Shown here piece after piece: positions 10,480-22,473 of a stretch of 64,000 bases of DNA. The notes under the pieces are model-generated. The model ran no database searches, had not been told where the DNA came from, and saw only the letters and a list, made by a program, of their open reading frames with translations. This DNA comes from Pilaira anomala. Lineage: Eukaryota; Mucoromycota; Mucoromycetes; Mucorales; Mucoraceae. The number at the start of each line of letters is the position of its first letter. Within the stretch, counting starts at the first letter, position 1. The position numbers and the translations under genes are program-made. The stretch spans positions 166,501 through 230,500 of the forward strand of contig JAIXMQ010000010.1 in assembly GCA_025716855.1 (NCBI GenBank), given 5' to 3'.

Positions 10480-11349
10480 ACGTTATCTGAAGTAACTGAA
10501 GTAATTTGAAAGGGATATTGTAATACATTTATATATATATATATATATCCACTTTTAGATTTAGGCTACTTACTAAAAGTCTCGCAATAAATAACCATAC
10601 ATATTTAATCAATAGATAAAAAAAAATTGTGCTAAATTCTTAAAGAGAAAGAAAAGGCATCCCCTCTCCTCCTAATAAATGCTTTAAATGTGTTTCATCA
10701 CTCTTGTTTTAGTTTCTTTTAAAAGTATTATACCGGAAGTAATTCTCGGGATAATGACTTTGTGTAAGGTCTGCCATTGAATATGGTGATTCAAGCTTTT
10801 GTTACATACAAACAATTTATAACTCAATAATAACACTTTAAATGCTGTTTCATGAAACACCAAGTATTCCTGGTACAACTTATTTACAGGACTTGGTTAA
10901 TTTCAAGTAAAACGGGTAACCGAGGGATTATTTTACGATATTTGTAAATAGTAGTATACTTATTGCAATGCATTAAAATATTTCTTTTGAGAAACTAAGC
11001 TATACTTTCGACACAAAATGACATGTAGGTTTTACAAAGATAACTCCACTTTGTAAAACTGTCTTATAACACTATTTAAATCGATTGAATTTATCAAATG
11101 ATAATTAATAAATGGCAATTTTTTGTTTTAAAAAAAAAGAAATATACGTTATTGATAGCCCTTTTTAAAAGTTCGGGTGTATGAACTTTTACACTTTTTC
11201 AGGGAAGTACATCATACAAACTTAATGTATATGACGTGAGAAATGAAAGTAATAAAGAGATCACTGTTACTGCGATTCGGGCATTTAAGATGTAACAAGT
11301 GTTTCAAAGTTTTTTGCCCAATAAAATCATCTTTTAATGATTTAGATAC

Positions 11350-11357
11350 TATATAAA
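11350..11357 (+). promoter_or_regulatory. possible TATA box for the phosphodiesterase gene
   Basis: TATATAAA lies about 138-145 nt before the ATG at 11495, with pyrimidine-rich sequence between. The position is plausible, but the word is common in this AT-rich DNA. Confidence 0.3.
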
Positions 11358-11494
11358 CAATTTTTACAAAAAAGTATCCCTTTTTTTCTTCTTCTTTTCT
11401 TTAATTCCAGTTTTTAAGGACCAAGCAGAACAAAAAAAAAGTAAAAGAAAAAAAAAACGAATAAATACTTTCTCTTTCGTTTTGGAAAACAAAT

Positions 11495-13712
11495 ATGTGT
11501 ACAAATAACGATTTCAATGTTATTTATGTGGATCAATCAAACGATGATTGTCATTCAGTTATTAAAAGTGTATATAATAAAGGTATATCATACAAATAAA
11601 TAGATAGATTTGACGGGAATAAATGACCTTTAATTCTACTGCATTTAGTTGATGTTGTAACAAACCAAAAAGATGCTATGGAATGTATAATGTCGAGAGA
11701 GGATAGTAATGTACCAGTATTACTATTAGTTGATATCGATCAACATTTCCCTTTACTTGAAAAAATATGTCAATCTATCCTTTATGATCATCATTTAATT
11801 AACACTATCCCAGTTGGTAAAAAAAAATAATAATAACTGTTGTTCCATTTGTTTTTGTTTTTAATCCTAATAATATAAATTCATATAGCTTGTTCGAAAA
11901 ACGACTCGTCCTCATTAATGCTTCGATGTATTGAAATTGGCGCCTCAGATTTTATCTTGAAACCTTTTCGAGAGTCTGTTTTAAAGACCATGTTTTTGGT
12001 AAAGAGAGAAAGAGATTATAAGTGAAAAATATGAGTTGACATAAAAATAAATATTCTTGACTTAATTAGAACGTTTATCGTCATAAATCCCAAAATATCA
12101 ATCACACAATACCGAATGATCTACCGAAAGTTACTAATATATCTCAGTTTCAAGGCCGATATAAAAACGAAAACTGGTAAATAGAATAACTCTTTTTTTT
12201 TTATAAGTATATATATATATATATATATATAATTTCAATTAACATATTTTTAAAATTACAGGATATCAAAAGCAATTTTAAAGCAATATACCCCAGAACC
12301 AACCACAGAAAGGCTATCGATGTCAGATATATCAGAGTAAGAAAAGCAAACAAAGAAATAAGCTTATACGATTAACTTGTATATTACAGTGAAAGATTGT
12401 CGTTTTTAAATCAATTTGTCTGTGATTGGAATTTTTCACCTTTAGAATTAGATGAGCGCGATTTAGTTCAATGCGTTTTTATCATGTTAGACCAAACATT
12501 TACACAATTGCCCGAATTAAACTCACTTCGAATGGAAAAGGGTAAGTTTTTTTTTCAAAATATAACTCAGTTACACAAAAAGCTAATCTAAATTCCATTT
12601 AAAGATGCTATGTACGACTTTATCTTTGACGTTTATAATTCGTATCACAACTCCAACCCATATCATAACTTCAAGCATGCAGTAGATGTGATGCAAACCA
12701 TTTGGTATTGTTTATGTTCTATTCGTGTATTAAAGACAAGTTGGTGGCCTTTAAATCTAGATATCCCAGATTCATTACATGAAGAACATATAAAAAATTT
12801 ATTGCGACCTATCGACGTACTTGCATTATTAATGGCTAGTTTAGGACACGATGTAGGACACCCTGGAGTTAATAACGGATTTATGGTAAGACAGTCTTAA
12901 AATACGGGCAAACCCAGATAAGGTTATAATGACAAAACTAAAGCAGTTTTCCCTTCTTTTTTGTTCTGTTCATCTACAGATTACCACAGCGACTCCTTTA
13001 GCAGAATTATACAATGATAAATCTGTACTAGAAAGTTATCACGCCATGGTATTTTTTAACATATTACGCAAGCATTATTCGAATCTCGATACGAAAACAT
13101 ACCCAGATTATAAAGGTACACAATTTCTATTTTTAATATACCTCTTGTCACAAGTTAAAAAAGAAAATCGAATTGCGCTTTTCTAGACTTTAGAAGAATT
13201 GTTGTGCACAATATACTATGTACAGATATGGGATTTCACCAAGATTACCTTGATGATATTCAAACAGCAACAAATAAAATGGCTACTTATGGTCATTTAA
13301 CAGGTGACAAAGATGCAGAAAGATTAGTGCTCTGTAGTGCTATAATGAAATGTGCAGATATCAGTAACTGTGTAAGTTATTACTTTTTTAAAAATTGGTT
13401 CAAGCATTTGTAAATTCATCTAATAACACGTTTATATATTAGACACGACCATTCAGTCATGCAAAAGATTGGGCTATCTTGCTAGCCGATGAATTTTCAA
13501 TACAGGGCGATCTCGAAAAAGAATTAGGTATACCTTCCATTGCAATCAATGAGCGTGGAAAAGTTTCTTTACCAGATTTTCAGCTTTATTTTATGAAAAA
13601 TGTTGCCCTGGATCTATACACATCTTTTGGTGACCTTTTCCCTCAGATGAAATTTTGTGTTGACAATATAGCGAACAATATTACTACATGGGAAGAAATT
13701 AAGCAGAAATAA
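11495..13712 (+). CDS. class I 3',5'-cyclic nucleotide phosphodiesterase with receiver-like N-terminus
   Basis: Ten exons: 11495-11582, 11649-11816, 11889-11998, 12070-12176, 12262-12336, 12390-12541, 12605-12885, 12980-13115, 13187-13371 and 13443-13712. They give 523 residues in phase. Residues 1 to about 130 resemble a response-regulator receiver: strand VIYVDQSNDD, LLLVDID where the phospho-acceptor Asp would lie, and GASDFILKPF with the conserved Lys-Pro. The PDEase_I catalytic domain follows, with HNFKHAVDV, SLGHDVGHPGVNN and MKCADISN providing the metal-binding His and Asp residues. It should hydrolyse cAMP (perhaps cGMP), ending cAMP-PKA signalling. A receiver-like domain before a PDE catalytic domain is known in animal PDE8. 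No histidine kinase is nearby, so phospho-control is unproven. Confidence 0.88.
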
Positions 13713-14185
13713 AGTCAATGGATATTACGTGGTGAATAGTGTCCGTGCGTGAAGTGTGTGTCAAAACAAACGATATTATCAAGTGCTGATTTTAACTCCT
13801 ATATTTAATTTATTTATAATTTTCCTTCTGATCCCACATACTACATACATGTAATAAAATTTCATTAGTGTTAAAGTAAATGTATAGTCGTAAAAAAAGT
13901 TGTTTAGCGCTCTGTAGCGATAAGCTAAAATAGGACAAGATATACATATAGGGTATAGCGGAAAAGCATACGTACTTTTAAAAAGACAGTGTGGAACATT
14001 CCATTAATTCACATCAAAAATTTTTGTCTAATTACTGTATTAACAAAAGGTGGACTTCTCTTTGCTGGTATTTATCAAGCCCAACACATTATGCGGCAAA
14101 AAAAAAAAAAATAATAATAATAAAAAAAAAGAGAAAAGTCAGTGGAGGATTGTAGGATTGTCAAATAATGGTACGAGAAGATAAC
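13713..14185. other. spacer between phosphodiesterase and the inverted repeat
   Basis: 3' flank of the phosphodiesterase gene with an A-rich run at about 14096-14130. No coding signal seen. Confidence 0.55.
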
Positions 14186-15625
14186 GATCAGATCATACGG
14201 TGCTGGGACCACATAATATCGGCCATTAAGTTTCGTCGTTTGAAAAAATAGAAATCTGGTCTAACGACGATACAAAGTCGAGTAAAAAAATACCTTTATT
14301 ATAACCTTTTTCGTGTGTGTGTGTGTGTGTATAGTACTGAATAAACCGCTTTCGTTAATATTGCACTATCTACAATTAGTCAAAGATACTGTCGGTCACT
14401 ATAGGCATATACCCTTTTTTTTTAAGGGGGGATTTCATTAGTCCTATCGATTTGTTCATGCAGTTTCTTATTATGTAACTACTTCCTTTTGAGTTGCTTT
14501 TCAAAAATAAATAATGCAATATCATTTTTACACTTACTTATTCACAATCCTTGTAATGTATATCTCGCTTCTCTGACTGCGAAAAATAAGAATTGTTTCT
14601 CAAGTAGTAGTCGCTTTTTTTTTTTTTTTTTTTTTTTTGATAACGAGCATAAAGAAAAGTCAAGATGAGATGCATTACGTGATTCGTCAATGTTTGTATC
14701 TCAGTATCTTAAAAATAAATTGATGTCTGTAGCACTCACTATATTGTGTGTACACAGTTTATTACATTTTAATTACAGAAGTTGTGGCCAAGATGAAGAA
14801 GAAAGTTTGGCTGAAAAAAAAAAAAAAAAAAAAAAAAAAAAGCCATACATAGAGATTGTTATAATACTTAGTTTAATGGATCTCGGGATCAGGAAATTCA
14901 TATACTTTTTAAATAACCTATAAACGTATTAAAGCATACATATGCATGTTTCTATACTAAACAAATGCGTTAATAAGTACACCTATAAACATTTCCTATA
15001 ACCAGGGTAATGCTCACTGTAAAAAAAAAAAAAGGGTAAGTCAACTTTCTTTTCTCCTGGACTATGACGAAACCCCACCGACCCCCTTTCCCCTTTCTCT
15101 CCAGAAAAGCAGTAATATCTATTTTTATTGTTCAATAAAATTTAAAAATAAACAGAATTTAGTGATCATGGGGGCCATAAAAAAAAAAGACTTTACTTGG
15201 TAAGCCAAGATGACTTAAATAAGGTAAACGCGTACAAAAATAAACTGTTCGACAAACCACGGAAGAGAGAGTACATGTTATGCGTTTTACAGGTTTCTAT
15301 GTCGGACGAAGTTTACAGCAATTAACTATCCGAAATATATGCGCATTCAGAAATGGAAACTTAAAAAAAATGGGCACGCATTTGATTTTTGTTACACGAT
15401 AGGACTATACATGGTCAATTACCTTTGACGTTCCATAAATCGTTACACGATTCAAATGCAATGTTCTTCCCTTTAGATTCAAATCACACAAAAGTTGGAA
15501 ACTCGGTATTGACTTATAATACAATTTTAAATTATTAAAAGAATCCGTTTTGTGACCCATACAAGTCATTTTACGCGTTAAATTTTGCTTTAATAATAAT
15601 AATAATAAAAAAAAAACTTTAAATT
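14186..15625 (+). repeat. left arm of a ~1.44 kb near-perfect inverted repeat
   Basis: The sequence reappears as its reverse complement at 16935-18378. Matching positions sum to 32563-32564 at both ends of the arms, so almost no indels separate them. Differences I could see cluster near the outer edge: a few transitions, for example in the words near 14208, 14216, 14251 and 14348. The length of the GT repeat near 14312 and of homopolymers also differs. The arm contains poly-T, a poly-A run of about 22 near 14816, and GT microsatellite. A short frame at 14690-14923 occurs as an identical copy in the other arm. No transposase is visible. Outer edge is approximate, as similarity fades over about 30 bases. 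Confidence 0.93.
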
Positions 15626-16934
15626 TAGAAAGTTTTTAACTTTTTTTTTGGGATGGTTTAATATCGAGATAAATACTGTAATAATTGGTAACCACTTCAA
15701 CAACCTCGACTCCTAATCTCTGATCATTAACAATATTAACTCGACTATCTTTGTAGAAATGTATTGAGTGGCTTAAAAAAATAAAATAAATACTTGCAGT
15801 ATATACTTTACCATGACTTAAACCGCTTAATGTACCACCAATTGTACTATTATTTTAATAAAAAGAGTAATTTACTAAATCAATACGATTTTTAATAGTG
15901 TAAAAGCGTTGTGTTATAAGATATAATACAGACTTTGTTGTAAAAATAGCTTAGTTTTTCTTTCCTGCTATCTAACAATGGGCCAATTTCATTGTACTCC
16001 ATTTGGTAAAGTTTAAAAAACTCAAACAACCGTCTATTTTTATAAATGTGATGCCATAAAACCGGCACGCATTATTCGTTTAAATTGGAGCATAACAGAT
16101 CCATATTCTCACTATTGCAACTTCGCTGGTGGTGCTTTATTTGCTTGCAGTTGGCGTACCCAAAATTTGTACGAATATGAATCTTCCCTAAATGATTGAA
16201 AACTGCACGCATTTCCAATGAATTAAAAAACAATCTTAGTAATTAAGCCGTCAAATGTGGGATTTAACACAAGGCTAGCAGTAATAGGTAAATCCAATGC
16301 TTATACATATTCCAATTTTTAGTCCGAATATTGTGCCTTCTCCTATACTTTTTTTTTTGGTATTTATTTTGAGCTAACACTAGTACTGTCCGGAAATATA
16401 AGTCCTCGTTAGTCCCTGCAAGAGCATTCATAAAGCCATTCTTTAAGTATATTTTGGTTGCTAGTGCTAATAATACTAATAGTCATAAAAAGACTATCTA
16501 TGCTTTAATTAGATAAGTGGCAAAAATGAATGTATTAACATCCATCAATGCATATCCGTAAAATTGATAAAAATGGGCATTGGCAATAATAAGATAAAAA
16601 AACTTTTTATTTATTAAGATATATGTTCATCCAACATATGTCTAAATATCTCTCTTGTGTAAACTAAAGTAATAACCCTTATTGTAACCATCTATGGCCA
16701 AAAAAAAACAAGCTGATTATGAATTAAGGAAGCAAGTAATACTGCTTAAACCTGAATTTATCATGTGTTCTAATTCTAGTTTGAGATGTCTTCAAATTCT
16801 GTTTCAGAATAATTGGTTGAAAGCGACATTTTATTTTCGGGAAATGCACTACGATTTGGGTGTGGAAGCCATGTTTTTTTTACATGAAAATCGAATTTTT
16901 ACCCCCTTTTTTTTATGTACAAAAACAGAAAAAA
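15626..16934. other. spacer of the inverted repeat, with broken coding-like tracts
   Basis: About 1.3 kb, not palindromic. Plus-strand protein-like reading is visible near 15978-16200 (for example DAIKPARIIRLNWSITDP and AGGALFACSW). Minus-strand readings occur near 15650-15860 (TIGGTLSGLSHGKVYTA, YKDSRVNIVND) and near 15925-16015 (YQMEYNEIGPLLDSRKEK). All are broken by stops or lack joinable splice sites. A 154-codon plus frame at 16694-17158 crosses from the spacer into the right arm and has no recognised motif. The spacer may hold remnants of a former gene or element cargo. Confidence 0.4.
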
Positions 16935-18378
16935 ACTCTATAAATTTAAGTTTTTTATTATTATTATTATTAAAGCAAAATTTAACGCGTAAAATGACTT
17001 GTATGGGTCACAAAACGGATTCTTTTAATAATTTAAAATTGTATTATAAGTCAATACCGAGTTTCCAACTTTTGTGTGATTTGAATCTAAAGGGAAGAAC
17101 ATTGCATTTGAATCGTGTAACGATTTATGGAACGTCAAAGGTAATTGACCATGTATAGTCCTATCGTGTAACAAAAATCAAATGCGTGCCCATTTTTTTT
17201 AAGTTTCCATTTCTGAATGCGCATATATTTCGGATAGTTAATTGCTGTAAACTTCGTCCGACATAGAAACCTGTAAAACGCATAACATGTACTCTCTCTT
17301 CCGTGGTTTGTCGAACAGTTTATTTTTGTACGCGTTTACCTTATTTAAGTCATCTTGGCTTACCAAGTAAAGTCTTTTTTTTTTATGGCCCCCATGATCA
17401 CTAAATTCTGTTTATTTTTAAATTTTATTGAACAATAAAAATAGATATTACTGCTTTTCTGGAGAGAAAGGGGAAAGGGGGTCGGTGGGGTTTCGTCATA
17501 GTCCAGGAGAAAAGAAAGTTGACTTACCCTTTTTTTTTTTTTACAGTGAGCATTACCCTGGTTATAGGAAATGTTTATAGGTGTACTTATTAACGCATTT
17601 GTTTAGTATAGAAACATGCATATGTATGCTTTAATACGTTTATAGGTTATTTAAAAAGTATATGAATTTCCTGATCCCGAGATCCATTAAACTAAGTATT
17701 ATAACAATCTCTATGTATGGCTTTTTTTTTTTTTTTTTTTTTTTTTTTTTCAGCCAAACTTTCTTCTTCATCTTGGCCACAACTTCTGTAATTAAAATGT
17801 AATAAACTGTGTACACACAATATAGTGAGTGCTACAGACATCAATTTATTTTTAAGATACTGAGATACAAACATTGACGAATCACGTAATGCATCTCATC
17901 TTGACTTTTCTTTATGCTCGTTATCAAAAAAAAAAAAAAAAAAAAAAAAAGCGACTACTACTTGAGAAACAATTCTTATTTTTCGCAGTCAGAGAAGCGA
18001 GATATACATTACAAGGATTGTGAATAAGTAAGTGTAAAAATGATATTGCATTATTTATTTTTGAAAAGCAACTCAAAAGGAAGTAGTTACATAATAAGAA
18101 ACTGCATGAACAAATCGATAGGACTAATGAAATCCCCCCTTAAAAAAAAGGGTATATGCCTATAGTGACCGACAGTATCTTTGACTAATTGTAGATAGTG
18201 CAATATTAACGAAAGTGGTTTATTCAGTACTATATACACACACACACGAAAAAGGTTATAATAAAGGTATTTTTTTACTCGACTTTGTATCGTCGTTAGA
18301 CCAAATTTCTATTTTTTCAAACGACGAAACTTAATGGCCGATATTATGCGGTTCCAGCACCGTTTGATCTGACCATCC
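16935..18378 (-). repeat. right arm of the ~1.44 kb inverted repeat
   Basis: Reverse complement of 14186-15625. It includes the mirrored copy (17692-17874) of the short frame in the left arm, the poly-T counterpart of the left poly-A near 17720, and poly-A near 17925. The inner edge is marked by a shared ATT/AAT repeat, after which similarity to the left arm breaks down. Confidence 0.93.
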
Positions 18379-19310
18379 CATTATCTAAAATTTATTCTCT
18401 TCCTTGCTACGTAATGTTTTAGACTCGGTAAATACTTGGAAAGAGAAATCCTATTTTTGTTAATAAAATGACTTGGTTAAAAAGTTTTGATGTATATTAA
18501 TAGAAAGATCACACCCTATTTTTAAAAATACGAGTGCATACTACTTTATATGTATATCTTAAAGTTTTGCTCAATGAAAGGTACACACACCCGATTTTTT
18601 ATATTTCTGGAAAAGAAGGAAATCACAATTAGCCCAGCATGTATATATTGTCGTAACAAAAAAAAAAAGGCAGGTATTACATATGGCAATTGAGTTTCAT
18701 TGTGTTTATATTAAAACAGTTGTACGTGTATATATCGCCGATCAGGAAAATATGCAGCTTGGTAAGTCCATCAAAGCTTTATTTCTTTTTAAGCTATATG
18801 CAATGGCACACAAACATTTATTGCTCGCGACTTTTTAGACCTGATGATCTTCGATTTCTTACAATTTAATGTCGGACAAATACGCTTTTTGGATATACTT
18901 TGGTTAAAAAATATTTGATTGTTTTGGACGTCTCTCATTTGGTATACACAACTCTTATTTTCGGTTTGATGATGACGGACAATACGCATCGTTGTTAGCT
19001 TGATACACAGTCGTTTTTTTTTAATTAAATAAAATCACCAAGACTAATTCATGTCAATATTTAAGTCATGAATGAACATGTAACGTAATTATATTTGTAA
19101 TCTCAAAATCTGAATACGTATAATTCTCTGCTTCCGTTAAAAGTTACACAGATAATAAAAACATAATTTGTACCTCCTTCCTGACAGACAAAAAAAAAAA
19201 GTATAAAAGCCTTTGATTTTTCTTTTAAAAATCTATTTACTTTCTTTTTCTATACTTTTCATCCCTTTTTTTTTTCTATATACATAATCAATACAAAATA
19301 GCATAATAAA
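18379..19310. other. intergenic, upstream of the PAP2 phosphatase
   Basis: No gene recognised. A 66-codon minus-strand frame at 18789-18989 has no motif. The last 110 bases contain a TATAAAAG box and a pyrimidine-rich leader. Confidence 0.5.
19202..19209 (+). promoter_or_regulatory. TATA box candidate for the PAP2 phosphatase gene
   Basis: A consensus TATAAAAG lies 102-109 nt upstream of the ATG at 19311, followed by a T/C-rich leader. Confidence 0.45.
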
Positions 19311-19924
19311 ATGTCCAAGTCAGTAAAGAAAGGTTTCTTGAATATATTGTCTTGGGTAAATATACAGAAAAGAAATTTTATTTCTGACATAGTTTTAACT
19401 TTAAAACCATATATTGACATTACCTTCATTAGACACGAGAATTAGTTTTGACATGTAACTTTTTAACAGTATTATACTTGAGGTCGTTTCATATTGTTTA
19501 CTTCACTTTAACTGCAGCAGCTACTGTGATCAGTGCGAAAATCCTGAAGAAAATTATTCAACAGCCTAGACCAGTACGGCTACAAGGAGGAAAAATCAAG
19601 ATGAAGAAAAGCTACGGGATGCCTTCTTCTCACTCTGCTGCCATTTGTTTCTTGAATACATATTTACAATGCTTATTTAATGCGGCACTCACATGGCAAA
19701 ATGTAATCGTGTTAATCTTTTTCCACGGATTTGCATTAGCGGTCGTTTGGTCTCGTGTGCGTTTAGGCCATCATACTAAATCTCAAGTGATAGCTGGTAG
19801 TTTCTTTGGATTCTCATGCGCTTTGGTCGCATTCTATTGCTGGGACTCTTATTTCTCTACACTTAATCTTGATGGTTATGTAGATGAAGCATTTTCTTAT
19901 GTGCTCAATCTTCGCACAAGATAG
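19311..19924 (+). CDS. PAP2-family lipid phosphatase, dolichyldiphosphatase-like
   Basis: Two exons, 19311-19355 and 19433-19924, giving 178 residues, short for a membrane phosphatase. The three PAP2 motifs are present: KKIIQQPRP, YGMPSSHSA, and SRVRLGHHTKSQV. Several hydrophobic helices surround them. Motif three ends His-Thr-x-x-Gln-Val rather than HxxxD. That form is typical of dolichyldiphosphatases (yeast CAX4, animal DOLPP1), which recycle dolichyl diphosphate on the luminal ER face for N-glycosylation. Another lipid pyrophosphate substrate is possible. Downstream, at 20157-20600, lies the convergent gene for a small secreted peptide. A TATA box lies about 105 nt upstream. Confidence 0.8.
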
Positions 19925-20156
19925 AATACCCCTCCTCCTCCTCCTTCTCCACACTCCATTTTAAATTGTATTTCATTCCGCTGAAAGTAATACCACACAT
20001 TGTAAAACCATTTTTCATCTCCCTTCTATCTTTTTATATTCACCTCTCGTCTTTATTGATTTCATACCATTTTGTAAAATAAAAACAAATTTATTATTTA
20101 AATACAACCGTGAAAAATATATGTGTGTCTATATAAAAAAGAGATATATAAAGGCA

Positions 20157-20600
20157 CTAATACTCTGGACAAGTAGGTGTTCCTAATAGAGGGCAACACG
20201 GGTCGGGAGAGTCTGAAATACAATTATAAGATTTTGGTTTTTTTTTTATAAAAAAAAGTATAATACACTCACCCATATAACCACAAGAGTATTTACATTC
20301 TTTGGGACAAGGTTCTAGTTGAAATGAACATCTTCTATTTCTACAATCTGTATGAGCTCTTTTTTGAGATTTGATTGACCCACGCTTAACGAGAGAACTA
20401 TATTACGAGAATTTGAGTAAGAAAAAAAAAAAAAAGATATAGTTCAAAATATATTATGTGTTACGTTACTTTGTGTTCTGTTGCATCGATGGAATATTGT
20501 TTAAATCTGATACAAGCTGACCGTGATTTACAGATTTTTCCATTGCGATTACTTGGAATACGATAGTCATTAAACATAAAAAGGTGGTGGAGGTCTTCAT
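20157..20600 (-). CDS. small secreted cysteine-rich peptide precursor with dibasic cleavage sites
   Basis: Three exons on the minus strand, 20600-20470, 20397-20273 and 20212-20157, join in phase to 103 residues. Residues 1-19 (MKTSTTFLCLMTIVFQVIA) form a signal peptide. A propeptide follows, with Kex2-type sites at VKR (47-49) and QKR (55-57). The predicted mature part, residues 58-103, has eight cysteines (62, 67, 74, 78, 82, 91, 92, 100), including a Cys-Cys pair, and ends TCPEY. The layout of signal, pro-region, dibasic site and Cys-dense tail is that of processed secreted peptides such as antimicrobial or effector-like proteins. I recognise no named family, and function is unknown. Two clean introns with consensus sites support a real gene. 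Confidence 0.7.
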
Positions 20601-21485
20601 TTTATTGTATGTATAAAGAAAGTAAAGGTAGTAGAGAAAGAATGAATTTTATTCTTAATACTTTTTTTTTTTTTTTTTGCTCTGTTCTACAATGAATTTA
20701 TATCAAATATTGTACATGAACGGAAGGAGGAACTGGTTTAGTCCGAGCATTAATTATTGTACATACATACATTAAAGAAAGGGGGAAAGCGTCATTGCGA
20801 TGTGCTTAAGAATTTAAGAGTACATCATGGTAATATGAGCAGATATTGCATATTCGTTATAAATAATAATTTTTTTGATTGAATACATACAGCTTCTCTG
20901 TTTTATCCCCTGGATTTTCGTCTTTTCTTTTTTTCGGACTTGAATATGTAAATATATAACTCATCACTGTATACCAGTAGAAGAGTACAAGGTAGCACAA
21001 ATAGTGATCTATATAAATCTTCACTGAATTCCCATTGTGTTCTCTCTTCTGTCATTCTAAGCAAGTCTATAGAACATGGGTTTATTGACTATATAAAGAC
21101 AGTTACGCTGATCAATTGGGAGCGTTTCAGAAATAACTACGTCTTCTGCATTCGAATTATCTATAAAAATATATTTTTCAGTTACGACAAGTCTTCTGAT
21201 TGAACTACTATATTCTTAATAAAACTTGCTTTGTAAATATGGCACAAGAAGAATATTAACATGCACATCATTTAGATCGTGTAGAAACAAGTGGTACGAG
21301 TGATAATAATAACCTAAGGAGCGCTTCATGATATAGTATATTATGTAAATAACTGCCTCTCTCTTATGACAACCAATTATGAAACATTAACAAACATATG
21401 CAGCGTATATTTGAATTTTTTTTATTTTATTTTGTTGAGAATAAATCAACCCATCGTATAGACTACTCTTTAAAAAGAAGCTTAT

Positions 21486-21516
<31 letters not shown>

Positions 21517-22274
21517 ACTGTTATAGTTACACCTTTAACAACTAGTGCCTCCGCTCCCAAAGTTTGTAAAATTTGCCCAAAACTCATTTTTCCTTGGATA
21601 CGGAAGAGTACCAACGTACTACATCGCTTTACAAAAATAGCTTTAAAATAACCAAACATTGAAAACTAAGTTACAACTTATTTTTAAATCAATCTTCTAT
21701 TATGATGACACCATGTATGGACTGTAGTTACCCATAATCTAACTTGCTTTTAATATTGATGTTTTTATGTATGTATACATATGTAGTATTTAATTGTTAC
21801 AGTGGATATACATATAATGCAAGATTATATATTCAGACAAAATAAAATCACATGGAATATTACGAAAACAGAAAAAAGAAAAACTTTCTACCCTTCCTCC
21901 TTACAGTTTCCCGCTGAAAACAACAAATGTGTATACAGTTGTAATTTAAATCTTGATAAAAATACCATCAAAGATTGCATCATTTATAGATCTGTATCGC
22001 CACTTTAGTCTTTTTTTTTTCTCTCTCTCTCTCACTCTCCTATGTATAATTTGTCATTTATTCTACAATCAAGTCATAAAGGAGTTTCTCCTAATAAAAT
22101 TATTATCAAAATTCAGTTTTTTTTATATTTATAAAAATGCATTATGAAAAGAACGGTAAAAAGTAAAAATAAGCAATGAAATTATTATTAAGTGTGTAAA
22201 CGAATGAAAAGAGAAATATTTATACGATTGAGTAATACAAAAAAAAAAAATGAAAGGTTCATTTTTCATTTAAA
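20601..22274. other. long intergenic stretch without a supported gene
   Basis: Contains poly-T at about 20661-20679 and 21490-21516 and a CT run at about 22019-22032. A 90-codon minus frame (21659-21387) has a protein-like segment MSFGQILQTLGAEALVVKGV before a poly-Lys tract and could be an old fragment. Short frames at 21802-22147 show nothing specific. Confidence 0.5.
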
Positions 22275-22437
22275 TTACCATAATGCTGCTTGAGATCTCT
22301 GGCCTTGTTGTTTTTGTTGTTGTTGTTGTTGTTGTTGTTGATGTTGATTTTGAAGTTGAATTTGATGTTGTTGTTGTTGATGCTGCTGTTGCTGCTGTTG
22401 CTGTTGTTGCTGTTGTTGATGCTGCTGTTGTTGATGC

Positions 22438-22473
<36 letters not shown>

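Larger units (their letters stand above)
9443..11494. other. gene-poor 2 kb between cyanase and phosphodiesterase
   Basis: Mostly AT-rich sequence with no recognised gene. It contains a possible frameshifted reading frame (10049-10479, listed separately) and a 64-codon minus-strand frame at 10684-10878 of unknown meaning. A TA repeat lies at about 10532-10547. The last 150 bases form the phosphodiesterase leader and promoter. Confidence 0.5.

Noticed and set aside
14690..14923. Short open frame in the left repeat arm with an identical copy at 17692-17874
   Set aside because: It is simply duplicated with the arm, ends in a poly-Lys tract from poly-A, and has no motif or splice support. Identity between copies reflects the repeat, not protein selection.
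16694..17158. 154-codon open frame across spacer and right arm as a gene
   Set aside because: No recognised domain; composition is driven by AT-rich sequence (Leu/Phe/Lys runs), and the frame crosses the repeat boundary. Kept only as part of the spacer observation.
14186..18378. RIP-like mutation explanation for transitions between the repeat arms
   Set aside because: Only a handful of transitions were seen, and RIP is not established in Mucoromycota; too little evidence.
21387..21659. Minus-strand frame with MSFGQILQTLGAEALVVKGV
   Set aside because: Too short, runs into a poly-Lys tract made by poly-T, and matches no family I can name.
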